Of a stretch of DNA of 38,419 nucleotides, positions 9,208 to 17,340 are shown piece after piece. The position numbers were made by a program, and so were the translations under genes. The notes under the pieces are model-generated. The model was not told where the DNA came from. It did no database searches and saw nothing but the letters and a program-made list of their open reading frames with translations. Every line of letters begins with the position of its first letter. Position 1 is the first letter of the stretch. This DNA comes from Bacteroidales bacterium (GTDB lineage: Bacteria; Bacteroidota; Bacteroidia; Bacteroidales; GCA-2748055): assembly GCA_023135955.1 (NCBI GenBank), contig JAGLSB010000230.1, forward strand, positions 1-38,419, in the 5' to 3' direction.

Positions 9208-9456
9208 TTATTCAAGAGTTTTTATTCTGTTCCTGTCGTGAAGAAGTCCGCTCCTGCGATCCACGATATCCCTTCTCGGAACCATTGGGGGCAGTGAATC
9301 ACCGGTCTCTATCTGCCACTGACAAAGTGCATCGTTGAGTGATTCTACAACTAACTTGTATGCTGGATCTGTACTAAGATTGACAAACTCATGGGGATCA
9401 TTTTCCAGGTCATACCAGTTGAAGGCAAGCAAAGCAGCTACGATTGTTCTCATCAT
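9208..9456 (-). pseudogene. Remnant: C-terminal fragment of a second sulfatase
   Basis: An 82-codon frame whose residues from about 14 on read W-Y-D-L-E-N-D-P-H-E-F-V-N-L, the C-terminal signature of S1 sulfatases. It is followed by a helix with Q-W-Q-I-E-T-G-D and a P-P-M-V-P-R-R tail. No catalytic part is present. The intact sulfatase just upstream ends with its own version of this signature (L-Y-N-L-R-E-D-P-T-E-I-H-D-V), so this is not its displaced tail but a piece of another sulfatase that lost its 5' ~80%. Its first codons overlap the end of the intact sulfatase by 4 nt, and the junction probably lies near 9420. It may still be translated by coupling. Confidence 0.72.
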
Positions 9457-11102
9457 TGATAGTTCTTTTTAACCGGGGTGATCTTATCACTGTTCTGGAA
9501 AGGTACAATCTCTTTCCTGGAATAATCGGTCCATAGTGGATGTATTTTTTCCTCTTCCCTTGGTGAAAGGATGTTCCTGGATTTGAGCGGTGCTTGGTCC
9601 TCTTCCCTGGCCATGCGGTACCACTGCTGTTCCAGATCCAGGGCTATTTCGGGATATCGATCAGCTACATCATGGATCTCGGTAGGATCTTCCCTGAGGT
9701 TGTAGAGTTCCCATGGGTGTTGGCGAAAACTGACCAGCTTCCAGTCGCCCAGTCTGATGCCGCGATCACTTGCAAAAAGAAAATATAGTGTTCTTTCTCC
9801 CAGGGATTCTCCTTTAAAAGTCGGGGCAAAAGAGATGCCCGCAACAGGATTCAACTCCCTGTCTGGCCAGCTTTCGGGAATCTTGCTGTTGGAGATATCT
9901 GCCAGTGTGGGAAGGAGATCCACCAGGTGAATCGGGTCCCCGATGACCGATCCCGGAGCTACTTCAATCCCCTTGGGCCAGAAAGCCACAGCAGGTGATG
10001 CAATACCACCTTCATGCTGATTTTGTTTGTAATTCCTGAAGGGGGTATTGTTGACCCAGGCCCAGGCGGTTCCGGGGTGCAGATCTGAATCGGGATCCCA
10101 GGGCGGTAAATGGGTTCGCTTGGATCGCTCATAAGGGCAACCGCCATTGTCTGAAACAAACAGAATGAGGGTGTTCTCCAGTTCTCCTGCCTTTTTAATA
10201 TTTTTCAGCAAACGGCCCAACTCCTGGTCAATCCGGTCAACCATTGCTGAATAAGCAGTCATTCGCATGGATTCAAAATCCTTTCGCTCCTCCGACAGTG
10301 ATTTCCATGCCGGAATATATTCGGGACGACCGGGAATAATGGTTTCCTGATCGAAAAGCCTCATCTCCTTTTGCCTGGCTGCACGGGCCTCACGGATCTC
10401 ATCCCAGCCCACATCGTAGGTACCGGCATATTTTTCATAATCCTCTTCGAGGCAATGCAATGGGAAGTGCGGAGCATTATGAGCGATATACAGGAACCAG
10501 GGTTTATCTGTCTTGCGCGCCTCCTTCAGGAACCGGATGGAGAAATCGGTATTGGCAATGGTGGTGTAAAAATCTTTTTCGGGCACCGTCCATTGTTCAC
10601 CGTTCAGTCGGAAAGTTTCATCACCCCTGAAAAAATTGGTAGCTCCTGACAGGTGGCCGAAATAGCGGTCAAATCCGAAGTCTCCGGGTTCCTTGTCCAA
10701 GTGCCATTTCCCCGTCATGGCTGTGAAATAGCCACTTTCTCTGAGCACTTCGGCAACGGTTACCGAATGCTGCAAAGAGGTGTTTCCCGCCTGAAAGGGG
10801 TAACGTCCCGACAGCAGTGAAACCCTGGATGAATGACATTTTGCGGTATTATAAAGGTTGGAAAACCGGATCCCCTCAGCTGCTAGCTGGTCCAGGTTGG
10901 GCGTACGGATCTCGCTCCCGAAACAGCCCAAATCCGAATAGCCCATATCATCCACCAGGATCACGAGGATATTGGGTCGTTCATCCTGGTTCTTTGGTTT
11001 TTGTCCCGAAGCAACCATCAGGGTCAGAGTCAGGATCATGGCGAAGCAGCTTGCTTTCCTGATCCCATGCCGTGACCTATTGCTTATTATTGTCTTTTTC
11101 AT
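9453..11102 (-). CDS. S1 family sulfatase (formylglycine-dependent), exported
   Basis: 549 aa with a signal peptide (basic start, hydrophobic A-M-I-L-T-L-T-L-M-V). The sulfatase N-terminal metal site is N-I-L-V-I-L-V-D-D-M-G with Asp51/Asp52. The formylglycine motif is C-H-S-S-R at 89-93, followed by V-S-L-L-S-G-R. The third motif position is Ser instead of the usual Pro, but the Cys and Arg needed for maturation and catalysis are kept. Further landmarks are T-G-K-W-H-L, H-F-P-L-H and V-S-D-N-G-G, the later metal ligands. The C-terminal subdomain ends with L-Y-N-L-R-E-D-P. It lies 20 nt downstream of the GH106 gene, so it probably removes sulfate from the same rhamnose-containing glycan. The sulfate position cannot be read from sequence. 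A Cys-type maturase (anSME) must be elsewhere in the genome. Confidence 0.9.
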   Translation of the reverse strand: MKKTIISNRSRHGIRKASCFAMILTLTLMVASGQKPKNQDERPNILVILVDDMGYSDLGCFGSEIRTPNLDQLAAEGIRFSNLYNTAKCHSSRVSLLSGRYPFQAGNTSLQHSVTVAEVLRESGYFTAMTGKWHLDKEPGDFGFDRYFGHLSGATNFFRGDETFRLNGEQWTVPEKDFYTTIANTDFSIRFLKEARKTDKPWFLYIAHNAPHFPLHCLEEDYEKYAGTYDVGWDEIREARAARQKEMRLFDQETIIPGRPEYIPAWKSLSEERKDFESMRMTAYSAMVDRIDQELGRLLKNIKKAGELENTLILFVSDNGGCPYERSKRTHLPPWDPDSDLHPGTAWAWVNNTPFRNYKQNQHEGGIASPAVAFWPKGIEVAPGSVIGDPIHLVDLLPTLADISNSKIPESWPDRELNPVAGISFAPTFKGESLGERTLYFLFASDRGIRLGDWKLVSFRQHPWELYNLREDPTEIHDVADRYPEIALDLEQQWYRMAREEDQAPLKSRNILSPREEEKIHPLWTDYSRKEIVPFQNSDKITPVKKNYQ

Positions 11103-11122
11103 GATATGTTTATTATGTCAAG

Positions 11123-14100
11123 TTAAATAATGTTTTCTGTTTGCTGCACAAGAACCGTTACCGGACCAATCAGACCCGATTCGATCAGTGGATCATCCGG
11201 ACCGTAATATTTTGCTGTGCTGAAGGCGTATCTCCCGGTTTCATTTGCATACTGACCGGGATGTAGGGTTTCCTGATCAATCATCACCTGCCACTGATCC
11301 CACTCCACCGGCAATTGTGCCCGCCACCTATTGTTCCATGCAAAAGGTCTGGTGTCCGGGTGCTTTTCATCACCGATCATACGGTTGATCCAGAGGTTGG
11401 TTATATTAATTTCCAGGTGGTTCTGACCGGAATGCACTAAATCGGTAATATCCATTCTGAACGGTGGTTTCCAGCAGGTTACCGGATTGTGTCCGTTAAC
11501 GGAGATCTCTGCAATGTTATATACCCGACCCAGGTCAAGCCAGAGTCGTTGCCCGTTGCCCGGGAGACCGGATGCAAGCTTGAAGGTTTTTTCATATGTT
11601 GCAGTTCCTGAGAAATATTGAACACCGGGATCGGAATGATCGCTCCAGGAGATCAGATGATCCAGTTCGATTACTTCCGGAGCGCCCCATTTTGCAGGAA
11701 ACCGAAGCTTCCAATCCCCGGTAACGGCCAGAGTACCTGGAATCCCGGTGATCCCGACGGTTCTGGTCTCTCCGTTGGATAAGTGCAATGCATATTTTCC
11801 ATTGCGCCAGGCTTGAAGAACCATGCTGCCCTTCTGATTTATACTGACTTCTGCAGCAGGTAACCTGGGTACAGTTGGCTGGTCAGGAAGTGCAAGCTGT
11901 GCATTCTGATCCAGTTTTACGGTAGATGTTTTTCCATTGAAGCGGTACTTCACCTGGAGTTCTTTTCCCACATTTGGGGCAGGATCATGGTTGAATGACC
12001 GGCTGGGAATGAGCCGCACGTAATTATCATGGATCAGTTCGAGGATCTGTTCTTTTACATCCAGGGTTTTGGAGGGATCGTTCAGCACCCCGTAAACGGC
12101 CTCAGTGATCTCCAATTTTGGGTCAGTTCCGTGATGCATTAAATGATGCATATGTTCACCGTCCCATGAGGCATCCACAACGTGGGTCCTGGTATTTCCA
12201 TCTTCTCCAAAGATCACAAACAAAGATCCGGCCGGTTCAATGGTGAGAAAAAGGGTTGTTACCTCACCCGTGTCTGTGTAGTACGCCGCTCCCGTGGTTT
12301 GTCCGGTTTCCGGGTTCCATATTTCGGGATTTTTTCCTGAAACCCTGAACGAGCATTCCAGCGGCACAGCGCAGTACTCCTGGTTGGAGATGAAATAAAT
12401 CTCCTCACGGATAGTTCGGCGATGAATATATTCAATATCCGGTTGTTCTTCTACTGCGTAACTGAAGTCGGGAACAAGCTGAAGATCTTTAAAGATCTGT
12501 TCGATGCCGGTTCCCCAGTATACCCGTCCTTTTCCGTAATCATTCACATGCCGATCTTCACCGTTAGTTTCACCCCAGATTTCATCGGCCAATGCCAGCA
12601 ATTCCTGGTCATTATTGGGATAATCTGTCAGACCGGGTGCTTTCAGGGGTTTCGGACCAAGGATCACAGCTCCGTCCTTCACCAGTTCACCAATTTTTTG
12701 AAGTACTTCCGGACGCATGGTTCGTTCGAAATGCGGCAATACCATCAGCCGGTATTCCATTCCTCCCGGAAGGATCAGCCGGCCCTTTTTCACCTCCAAT
12801 TCCATGAGGGTCTCGGTCACGAAGGCATCATAATCATATCCGGCCGGCGGAGCAGGATTCAGTTGCTCGCTGCTCAGCAGGGTGTTGGGAACATTCTCTC
12901 CGAAATAATAACAGAAATCGGCCACAAAATAGCCCTGTTGCAACAGGTGCTGGGTCCTTGAAAGGTAGGTGATCCAGGCGGCGGATTGTTTCCACCAGGT
13001 ATTACCCCTGTTCATCTGGAACCCAAAGGGTCCCATGGTCATGCCTGGTTTGATATCCTTCCAGGGCTGATGGGCAAATTCATGGAAAATGAACCGGTTG
13101 ATTCCCTTACAGTAGAAGTAATCACCCAGCGTTTTGAGGGAATAGGGATGACTGATCCAAGCAGCTTTTTCCCTTCCTGCCGTGAAGGCTTCGGCGGCCA
13201 CGTATTTCTTTCCCTTGACATGCGCAGCTGATGCAGCCAGTTTGCTCGAATAGGACATTCCGAAGTCGTACTGATTCACCCAGAATTCCCCCATGAGGAC
13301 ATCGCCCCTGGTGGCATTGGCCAGTTCGTCAAAATTACCGATTCTGCCATAAGGTTCATTGTACAGTTGCAGACCGTTCTCCCTGGCCAGTTCGTAGAAA
13401 TGACCATAGTAATGATCAACGAACAAGTCGGCTACCGTTCTGCGGAAGTCCCACAGGAATCGTTCACTGGTCCCGATACTGTCTACCACCCTACCGGTGA
13501 TGCAGGGGAGATAACTGATCAGATCGTAATGGCGCCGGCTCCGGAACTCTTCCGGAAAGTCTGCTGTCCAGTTCTGGGAGTGTGCCTCATAGGAATCGAT
13601 CAGGATACTATCAAGGGTTTTGCCCGACAGCTCACCGGCTGTTTCTATTACTTTAGCAACGATTCCGTTCCAGTGGGCCTCGGCCCCTTCCTTGCTCAGT
13701 TTATCACATTCCAGTCCAGTGGCCATAGGTGGCGCCGGATGGTTGGTTTTTCCAGTAATGGTATAACCGAAACGCACCACTGTCCAGTCACCTTCAGGCA
13801 CATTCCATCTCAGTGATCCGTCGGTCTGCATGTGGGCTGATAAATCGATGATCCGGCCGGCCGGAATTACATCGGAAGGTAGTACTGTACGGGAGTCATG
13901 GTTAGGTCGCTCGTTCCGCCTGTAATTGACCATCCTGCCTTTATAAAGGTGTGCTCCCTTACTTACCCAATCCTCCAGTCTGAACCCCATGGCCCCGTCT
14001 TTTTCTCCCTCTGGAGTTGGGAAAGCCAGTACGCGGATGTCCCGATAGAAATCCTGGATCGTTTCGGGCTGTTCCAAGACCATCCTGACCGGTTGACCCT

Positions 14101-14569
14101 TACCATGAAGCTGCTTTTCACTCCACACAATCTGCTTCATGGAAGTTTTCGGTGTGATCCATGGGCCGCCGCTGGATGACCAGCCGGGGCAGTTATGAAA
14201 ACATATTTTCAGATCCAGTTGATCAGCAGTTTCCAGTGCATGTCGTACCATCCCATGCCATTGCTTGCTGCCATAATTCACCGATCCGTTGGGAATCCCG
14301 CACTCCACGTCAAAGAGTTGTACACCTCCCAGTCCTATTTCGTGCATGGCTTCCAGATCGAGACTGATTCCTTCCTTGGTGATATTTCCGTTCATCCAGT
14401 GCCACCACGTATGAGGCCTGGCCGAATCGGGCGGATCAGTAAAACTGGCTTTCAGTATATAATCAGGTTGGTGAGTAGCCGGGGAACAAGAGAGTATCTT
14501 GGGACTCAGAGGAAGCATCATGCTGGCCCCGCCGATCATTGTTGTTTTGAAGAATTTTCGTCTATGCAT
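11123..14569 (-). CDS. GH106 alpha-L-rhamnosidase
   Basis: 1148 aa. The start M-H-R-R-K-F-F-K with a hydrophobic stretch and C28 (L-S-C) gives a twin-arginine-type signal that may also be lipidated. Residues 50-130 carry the GH106 opening: S-A-R-P-H-T-W-W-H-W-M-N-G-N-I-T-K-E-G, L-G-G-V-Q-L-F-D, then F-H-N-C-P-G-W-S-S-S-G-G-P-W. Further conserved blocks are D-S-Y-E-A-H-S-Q-N-W (Glu328, a candidate catalytic acid), A-A-E-A-F-T and F-H-E-F-A-H-Q-P-W. The C-terminal 150 residues are a galactose-binding-like jelly roll (W-L-D-L-G-R-V-Y-N-I-A-E-I-S-V-N-G). Length fits the family (about 1000-1200 aa). GH106 enzymes release terminal L-rhamnose with inversion. As first gene of the operon, divergent from an AraC regulator, it is probably the defining enzyme of the locus. 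Its product feeds the neighbouring rhamnose operon. Confidence 0.93.
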   Translation of the reverse strand: MHRRKFFKTTMIGGASMMLPLSPKILSCSPATHQPDYILKASFTDPPDSARPHTWWHWMNGNITKEGISLDLEAMHEIGLGGVQLFDVECGIPNGSVNYGSKQWHGMVRHALETADQLDLKICFHNCPGWSSSGGPWITPKTSMKQIVWSEKQLHGKGQPVRMVLEQPETIQDFYRDIRVLAFPTPEGEKDGAMGFRLEDWVSKGAHLYKGRMVNYRRNERPNHDSRTVLPSDVIPAGRIIDLSAHMQTDGSLRWNVPEGDWTVVRFGYTITGKTNHPAPPMATGLECDKLSKEGAEAHWNGIVAKVIETAGELSGKTLDSILIDSYEAHSQNWTADFPEEFRSRRHYDLISYLPCITGRVVDSIGTSERFLWDFRRTVADLFVDHYYGHFYELARENGLQLYNEPYGRIGNFDELANATRGDVLMGEFWVNQYDFGMSYSSKLAASAAHVKGKKYVAAEAFTAGREKAAWISHPYSLKTLGDYFYCKGINRFIFHEFAHQPWKDIKPGMTMGPFGFQMNRGNTWWKQSAAWITYLSRTQHLLQQGYFVADFCYYFGENVPNTLLSSEQLNPAPPAGYDYDAFVTETLMELEVKKGRLILPGGMEYRLMVLPHFERTMRPEVLQKIGELVKDGAVILGPKPLKAPGLTDYPNNDQELLALADEIWGETNGEDRHVNDYGKGRVYWGTGIEQIFKDLQLVPDFSYAVEEQPDIEYIHRRTIREEIYFISNQEYCAVPLECSFRVSGKNPEIWNPETGQTTGAAYYTDTGEVTTLFLTIEPAGSLFVIFGEDGNTRTHVVDASWDGEHMHHLMHHGTDPKLEITEAVYGVLNDPSKTLDVKEQILELIHDNYVRLIPSRSFNHDPAPNVGKELQVKYRFNGKTSTVKLDQNAQLALPDQPTVPRLPAAEVSINQKGSMVLQAWRNGKYALHLSNGETRTVGITGIPGTLAVTGDWKLRFPAKWGAPEVIELDHLISWSDHSDPGVQYFSGTATYEKTFKLASGLPGNGQRLWLDLGRVYNIAEISVNGHNPVTCWKPPFRMDITDLVHSGQNHLEINITNLWINRMIGDEKHPDTRPFAWNNRWRAQLPVEWDQWQVMIDQETLHPGQYANETGRYAFSTAKYYGPDDPLIESGLIGPVTVLVQQTENII

Positions 14570-14671
14570 TTTAACAACTATATGAGTGAAGAGTAAAAGG
14601 TTGCGTTCCGATTTTTATCAGTAATATTACGTGATACCAAACAGAATGGAAATGCATAAAATGCGAATTTC

Positions 14672-14705
14672 TTTATACAAATTGATACTTTAGGTTTTTA
14701 TACAA
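14672..14705. repeat. Direct repeat TTTATACAA, candidate regulator half-sites
   Basis: TTTATACAA occurs at 14672-14680 and again at 14697-14705, a 25-bp period. The copies overlap the putative -7 and -33 elements of the GH106 promoter on the minus strand. Paired direct half-sites beside a divergent araC-family gene are a common operator layout, but binding is inferred. A shorter match, CTTTATAC, occurs at 24370-24377 in the rhaT/susC intergenic region. Confidence 0.45.
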
Positions 14706-14710
14706 GCAAA
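14678..14710 (-). promoter_or_regulatory. Putative Bacteroidota promoter of the GH106 operon
   Basis: Read on the minus strand, TTTG (14710-14707) is followed after 21 nt by TCAATTTG (14685-14678). This fits the Bacteroidota -33 TTTG / -7 TAnnTTTG layout except for the second base of the -7 box. The same arrangement precedes the first susC gene (24637-24670). The predicted leader to the ATG at 14569 is about 105 nt. Confidence 0.4.
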
Positions 14711-14718
14711 CAGTAAGA

Positions 14719-14751
14719 TTTATTCAATAATTCTTTTATTTTTTAACTTTG
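14719..14751 (+). promoter_or_regulatory. Putative promoter of the AraC-family regulator
   Basis: TAACTTTG at 14744-14751 is an exact match to the Bacteroidota -7 element TAnnTTTG. A weaker TTTA at 14719-14722 sits 21 nt upstream in the -33 place. The start codon at 14826 is about 70 nt downstream. Confidence 0.4.
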
Positions 14752-14779
14752 TGAAGTTGTTTTTTTTGATCTTTGTGAA
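14747..14779 (+). repeat. Direct repeat CTTTGTGAA over the regulator promoter
   Basis: CTTTGTGAA is present at 14747-14755 and 14771-14779, a 24-bp period. The first copy overlaps the predicted -7 box of the regulator gene, so protein bound there could autoregulate. The surrounding DNA is T-rich, so chance similarity is not excluded. Confidence 0.35.
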
Positions 14780-14825
14780 AGATATAAATATTGCGTATTT
14801 ATTCTAAGTAAAAAATGGTGATGCA

Positions 14826-15698
14826 ATGGATGATTTTTTCAAATACCTGACTGTCGGGAAGGCTGATATCGACTGGGGCCTCTATTTAACTGTGGCTGGT
14901 AAAGCTGAGATCCCTAAGTACAGTGAATATCCTATACCTGAATCAGGTCACCCAAGCGGATATAATTTCCAATGGGAAAACGGTAGAGTATTGCAGGAAT
15001 ACCAGGTACATTATTTTACCGAAGGAAAAGGAATATTGGAGAACAGCTACGGGAAGTTCAAGATACAACCCGGAACGATAATGATTACCTATCCCGGCGT
15101 TTGGCATCGCTTCAGGCCTTTGAAGACGACAGGCTGGGTGGAGAATTATATGGGCTTTAAAGGAGAGATGGCTGAACGGATTTTTTCAAATGGCTGGTTC
15201 TCCAGTAAGAAACCGGTGCTGAATTGTGCTATGCGGGAAGAACTGATCGACACCTATTACAAGATCTTTCACTTTGTGCGGGAGGAGAAGCCTAACTTCC
15301 AGTTTGTGGCTTCCGGAATGATCATAAAATTATTGGGTTACCTTGTCTCTTTTCAGACGCAATTTGATTTTCACGGTAAACATATTCAAACTGTTATCGA
15401 AGAGGTGCGGTTCTTTCTCAGAGAAAATGTTGAACAACAGGTAAATTTCGAAGAAATAGCCTCGAATTACAATGTGGGTTATTCTTACTTCCGGAAAATG
15501 TTTAAAAAATATACTGGTGTCCCACCCAAACAATATCATCTTCAGCTGAAGATATTGCGCGCCAAAGAATTGCTGGTGAGCAGCAATTTTACTATCAAGG
15601 AGATTGCTTTCAAAGTGGGCTTTGAATCTATATATTACTTCAGCAGGATCTTTAAGGAGAAGATAGGGATGCCCCCTTCAGATATTAGAAAACTCTGA
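14826..15698 (+). CDS. AraC-family transcriptional regulator, probable rhamnose/rhamnoside sensor
   Basis: 290 aa. The N-terminal ~160 residues look like an AraC-type cupin sensor (E-Y-Q-V-H-Y-F-T-E-G-K-G, then I-Q-P-G-T-I-M-I-T-Y-P-G-V-W-H-R-F-R-P). The C-terminal ~100 residues hold two helix-turn-helix units: V-N-F-E-E-I-A-S-N-Y-N-V-G-Y-S-Y-F-R-K-M-F-K, then T-I-K-E-I-A-F-K-V-G-F-E-S-I-Y-Y-F-S-R-I-F-K, ending G-M-P-P-S-D-I-R. No signal peptide or membrane segment is seen, so it is cytoplasmic. It is divergent from the GH106 operon and beside the rhamnose operon. In Bacteroides an AraC-type protein (RhaR) activates rhamnose genes in response to L-rhamnose, and the same role is likely here. 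It is the only transcription regulator in the window. Confidence 0.87.
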   Translation: MDDFFKYLTVGKADIDWGLYLTVAGKAEIPKYSEYPIPESGHPSGYNFQWENGRVLQEYQVHYFTEGKGILENSYGKFKIQPGTIMITYPGVWHRFRPLKTTGWVENYMGFKGEMAERIFSNGWFSSKKPVLNCAMREELIDTYYKIFHFVREEKPNFQFVASGMIIKLLGYLVSFQTQFDFHGKHIQTVIEEVRFFLRENVEQQVNFEEIASNYNVGYSYFRKMFKKYTGVPPKQYHLQLKILRAKELLVSSNFTIKEIAFKVGFESIYYFSRIFKEKIGMPPSDIRKL

Positions 15699-15954
15699 TG
15701 TTTCCGAACGGCTCAATACCTGTGTTGAATGAATTATTCCTTTGATTCACCGTGTCGCCTGGCGGATCTTCTTCAATATATATTTGGACCTGGCTGCAGC
15801 GATGGACAGCGCCCTGACCGGACACTTTTAACTTCGTGTATTACCAGTATAAAAACATCTAATACCAGGAAGTAAATAATGAATTACGTTTCGGAAGAGC
15901 CAGGTTGTAATGAAGGAAATAGTTTCGTATATCCATATTAATCTCATAAGACTT
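15699..15954. other. Convergent intergenic region, no gene seen
   Basis: 256 bp between the stop of the AraC gene and the stop of the rhamnose operon. I see no strong hairpin plus T-tract terminator and no RNA gene. A 48-codon ATG frame (15729-15875) has no protein-like features. An 8-bp inverted repeat (ACCTGGCT at 15788, AGCCAGGT at 15898) is too far apart to call. Confidence 0.5.
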
Positions 15955-17301
15955 TTATCCAAATAAAAACTTCTTTCTCAGGTCATCGATCTGTTCTTCA
16001 TTGATTGGTGCGAGTGTGCCCACTGGCTTGCTCATTGTTAGGGATTTGGCGCTGAATTCCGCAACCTCAAGCCTGTCGAAGGTATTCAGAATCTTGTCGC
16101 CCGTTACCAACAAGGAATCGTTTTCAATTATCACTGCTGGAGTTTTCTCACTGATAACATCCAGGATCCTGCTATCGCCCATGAAATGGGAGCCAAACTT
16201 CACATTGGGAACATCTTGCAGAAAAATCCAGCTTTCAGGGATCGTTCGTACATCAAATTTTTCACCAGTAACACTAAAGGCCATGATGTATGGTGGTTGT
16301 GTAAGGATGATGGAGTTGACATGCGGATTTTGTTTATAGATTTCCTGGTGGAGCCATACACTCCTGCTGGGCAGTTTTCCGGGTTCTCTTTTTTCGTCTC
16401 TGATTTGTACAATATCTTTCTGTGTGATGTCCCATCGTGAGACATTGGTAGGAGTTATGAGAAAATCATTCCCGCGCCACCTTACAGAAACAGTACCATA
16501 TGAGCTTATCATCAGGCCTTGTTCACAGGCTCTTTTCACGATCTTCACAATTGACTCCCTGATCTCTCTTTCATCAGATGGATGATCGACCTGCTTCAAT
16601 TCTGGTTGAAGATGAGGAATCTGTTCCTCGAACTTGTGGATCATTTCGTCTGATAAATATACTGGTTTCCCGATGGTACTTCCGTTTATGATGGTTCTGC
16701 CACAGAACTCCAGCGTTTCAAACCTGCTGAATGTATCTTGTAAGTCTGTTCCCCCGATCACGGTGCCATGGTTCTCCATTATCACGGCAATAAATTGTTT
16801 TTTAAATGCTTCGGCGATACTTTCCCCCAACTTTTCGCTTCCAGGCAGGGCATAAGGCGCATAGCCGATAGGTCCGCATATATTTTTTGCCTGCGGAATG
16901 ATGTTTGTATCCGGTATCTTCCGGGCAATACTGAAAGCTACTAATCCGGGAGGATGAGCGTGGATGATCGCCCTGATGTCGGGCCGGCATTCATAGATCG
17001 CTTTATGAAATGGAAATTCCGAGCTGGGTTTATGTCGTCCGTCAATGGTGCCGTCTTTTTTTACACATACTATATCGCTTCTGCGGAGAGATCCTTTGTC
17101 GATGGCGGAAGGGGTCACCCAGATGTCGCCGCTTTCATCGATGATGGAGATGTTTCCTCCCGAGGTTGTGGTGAGTCCGCGTTTGTATATTCTACTGATT
17201 GCCAGTATAATCTGGTCGCGTGGATGCATTATTTTCGGATCAAGGTTCATTTGGTTATTTGTTTTTCCACTACCGGCAGAACAGGAGTAGACATTATGCA
17301 T
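15955..17301 (-). CDS. Tandem class II aldolase/adducin-like protein with degenerate second domain
   Basis: 448 aa, two class II aldolase-like domains. Domain 1 (about 25-220) is complete: T-S-G-G-N at 46-50, Glu95 in P-S-S-E-F, zinc ligands His114 and His116 (H-A-H-P-P-G), and His178 in E-N-H-G-T. Domain 2 (about 245-440) keeps the fold pattern but not the site: S-S-Y-G-T replaces S-G-G-N, P-S-R-S replaces the Glu motif, L-T-Q-P-P replaces H-A-H-P-P, and E-N-D-S replaces E-N-H-G. Cytoplasmic. It is the last gene of the rhamnose operon, 39 nt after the kinase. The role may be cleavage of a ketose 1-phosphate, but a second aldolase is encoded upstream. An internal ATG at 17250, preceded by an A-rich stretch, may be the true start. 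Confidence 0.82.
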   Translation of the reverse strand: MHNVYSCSAGSGKTNNQMNLDPKIMHPRDQIILAISRIYKRGLTTTSGGNISIIDESGDIWVTPSAIDKGSLRRSDIVCVKKDGTIDGRHKPSSEFPFHKAIYECRPDIRAIIHAHPPGLVAFSIARKIPDTNIIPQAKNICGPIGYAPYALPGSEKLGESIAEAFKKQFIAVIMENHGTVIGGTDLQDTFSRFETLEFCGRTIINGSTIGKPVYLSDEMIHKFEEQIPHLQPELKQVDHPSDEREIRESIVKIVKRACEQGLMISSYGTVSVRWRGNDFLITPTNVSRWDITQKDIVQIRDEKREPGKLPSRSVWLHQEIYKQNPHVNSIILTQPPYIMAFSVTGEKFDVRTIPESWIFLQDVPNVKFGSHFMGDSRILDVISEKTPAVIIENDSLLVTGDKILNTFDRLEVAEFSAKSLTMSKPVGTLAPINEEQIDDLRKKFLFG

Positions 17302-17340
17302 TTATTATTTACTCGTAACGGAGCATTAAATATAAAGGTT

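Noticed and set aside
9208-11102. Single sulfatase split by a frameshift into 549-aa and 82-aa parts
   Set aside because: The 549-aa protein already has its own complete C-terminal signature, so the short frame is a second copy of that region, not its continuation.
12422-12961. 179-codon open frame on the + strand
   Set aside because: Antisense inside the GH106 gene, no start context or domain.
15729-15875. 48-codon ATG frame between the AraC gene and the aldolase gene
   Set aside because: No ribosome site, no hydrophobic or charged pattern, no recognisable family; expected by chance in 256 bp.
15788-15905. 8-bp inverted repeat ACCTGGCT / AGCCAGGT as a bidirectional terminator
   Set aside because: Arms are over 100 nt apart and no T-tract follows.
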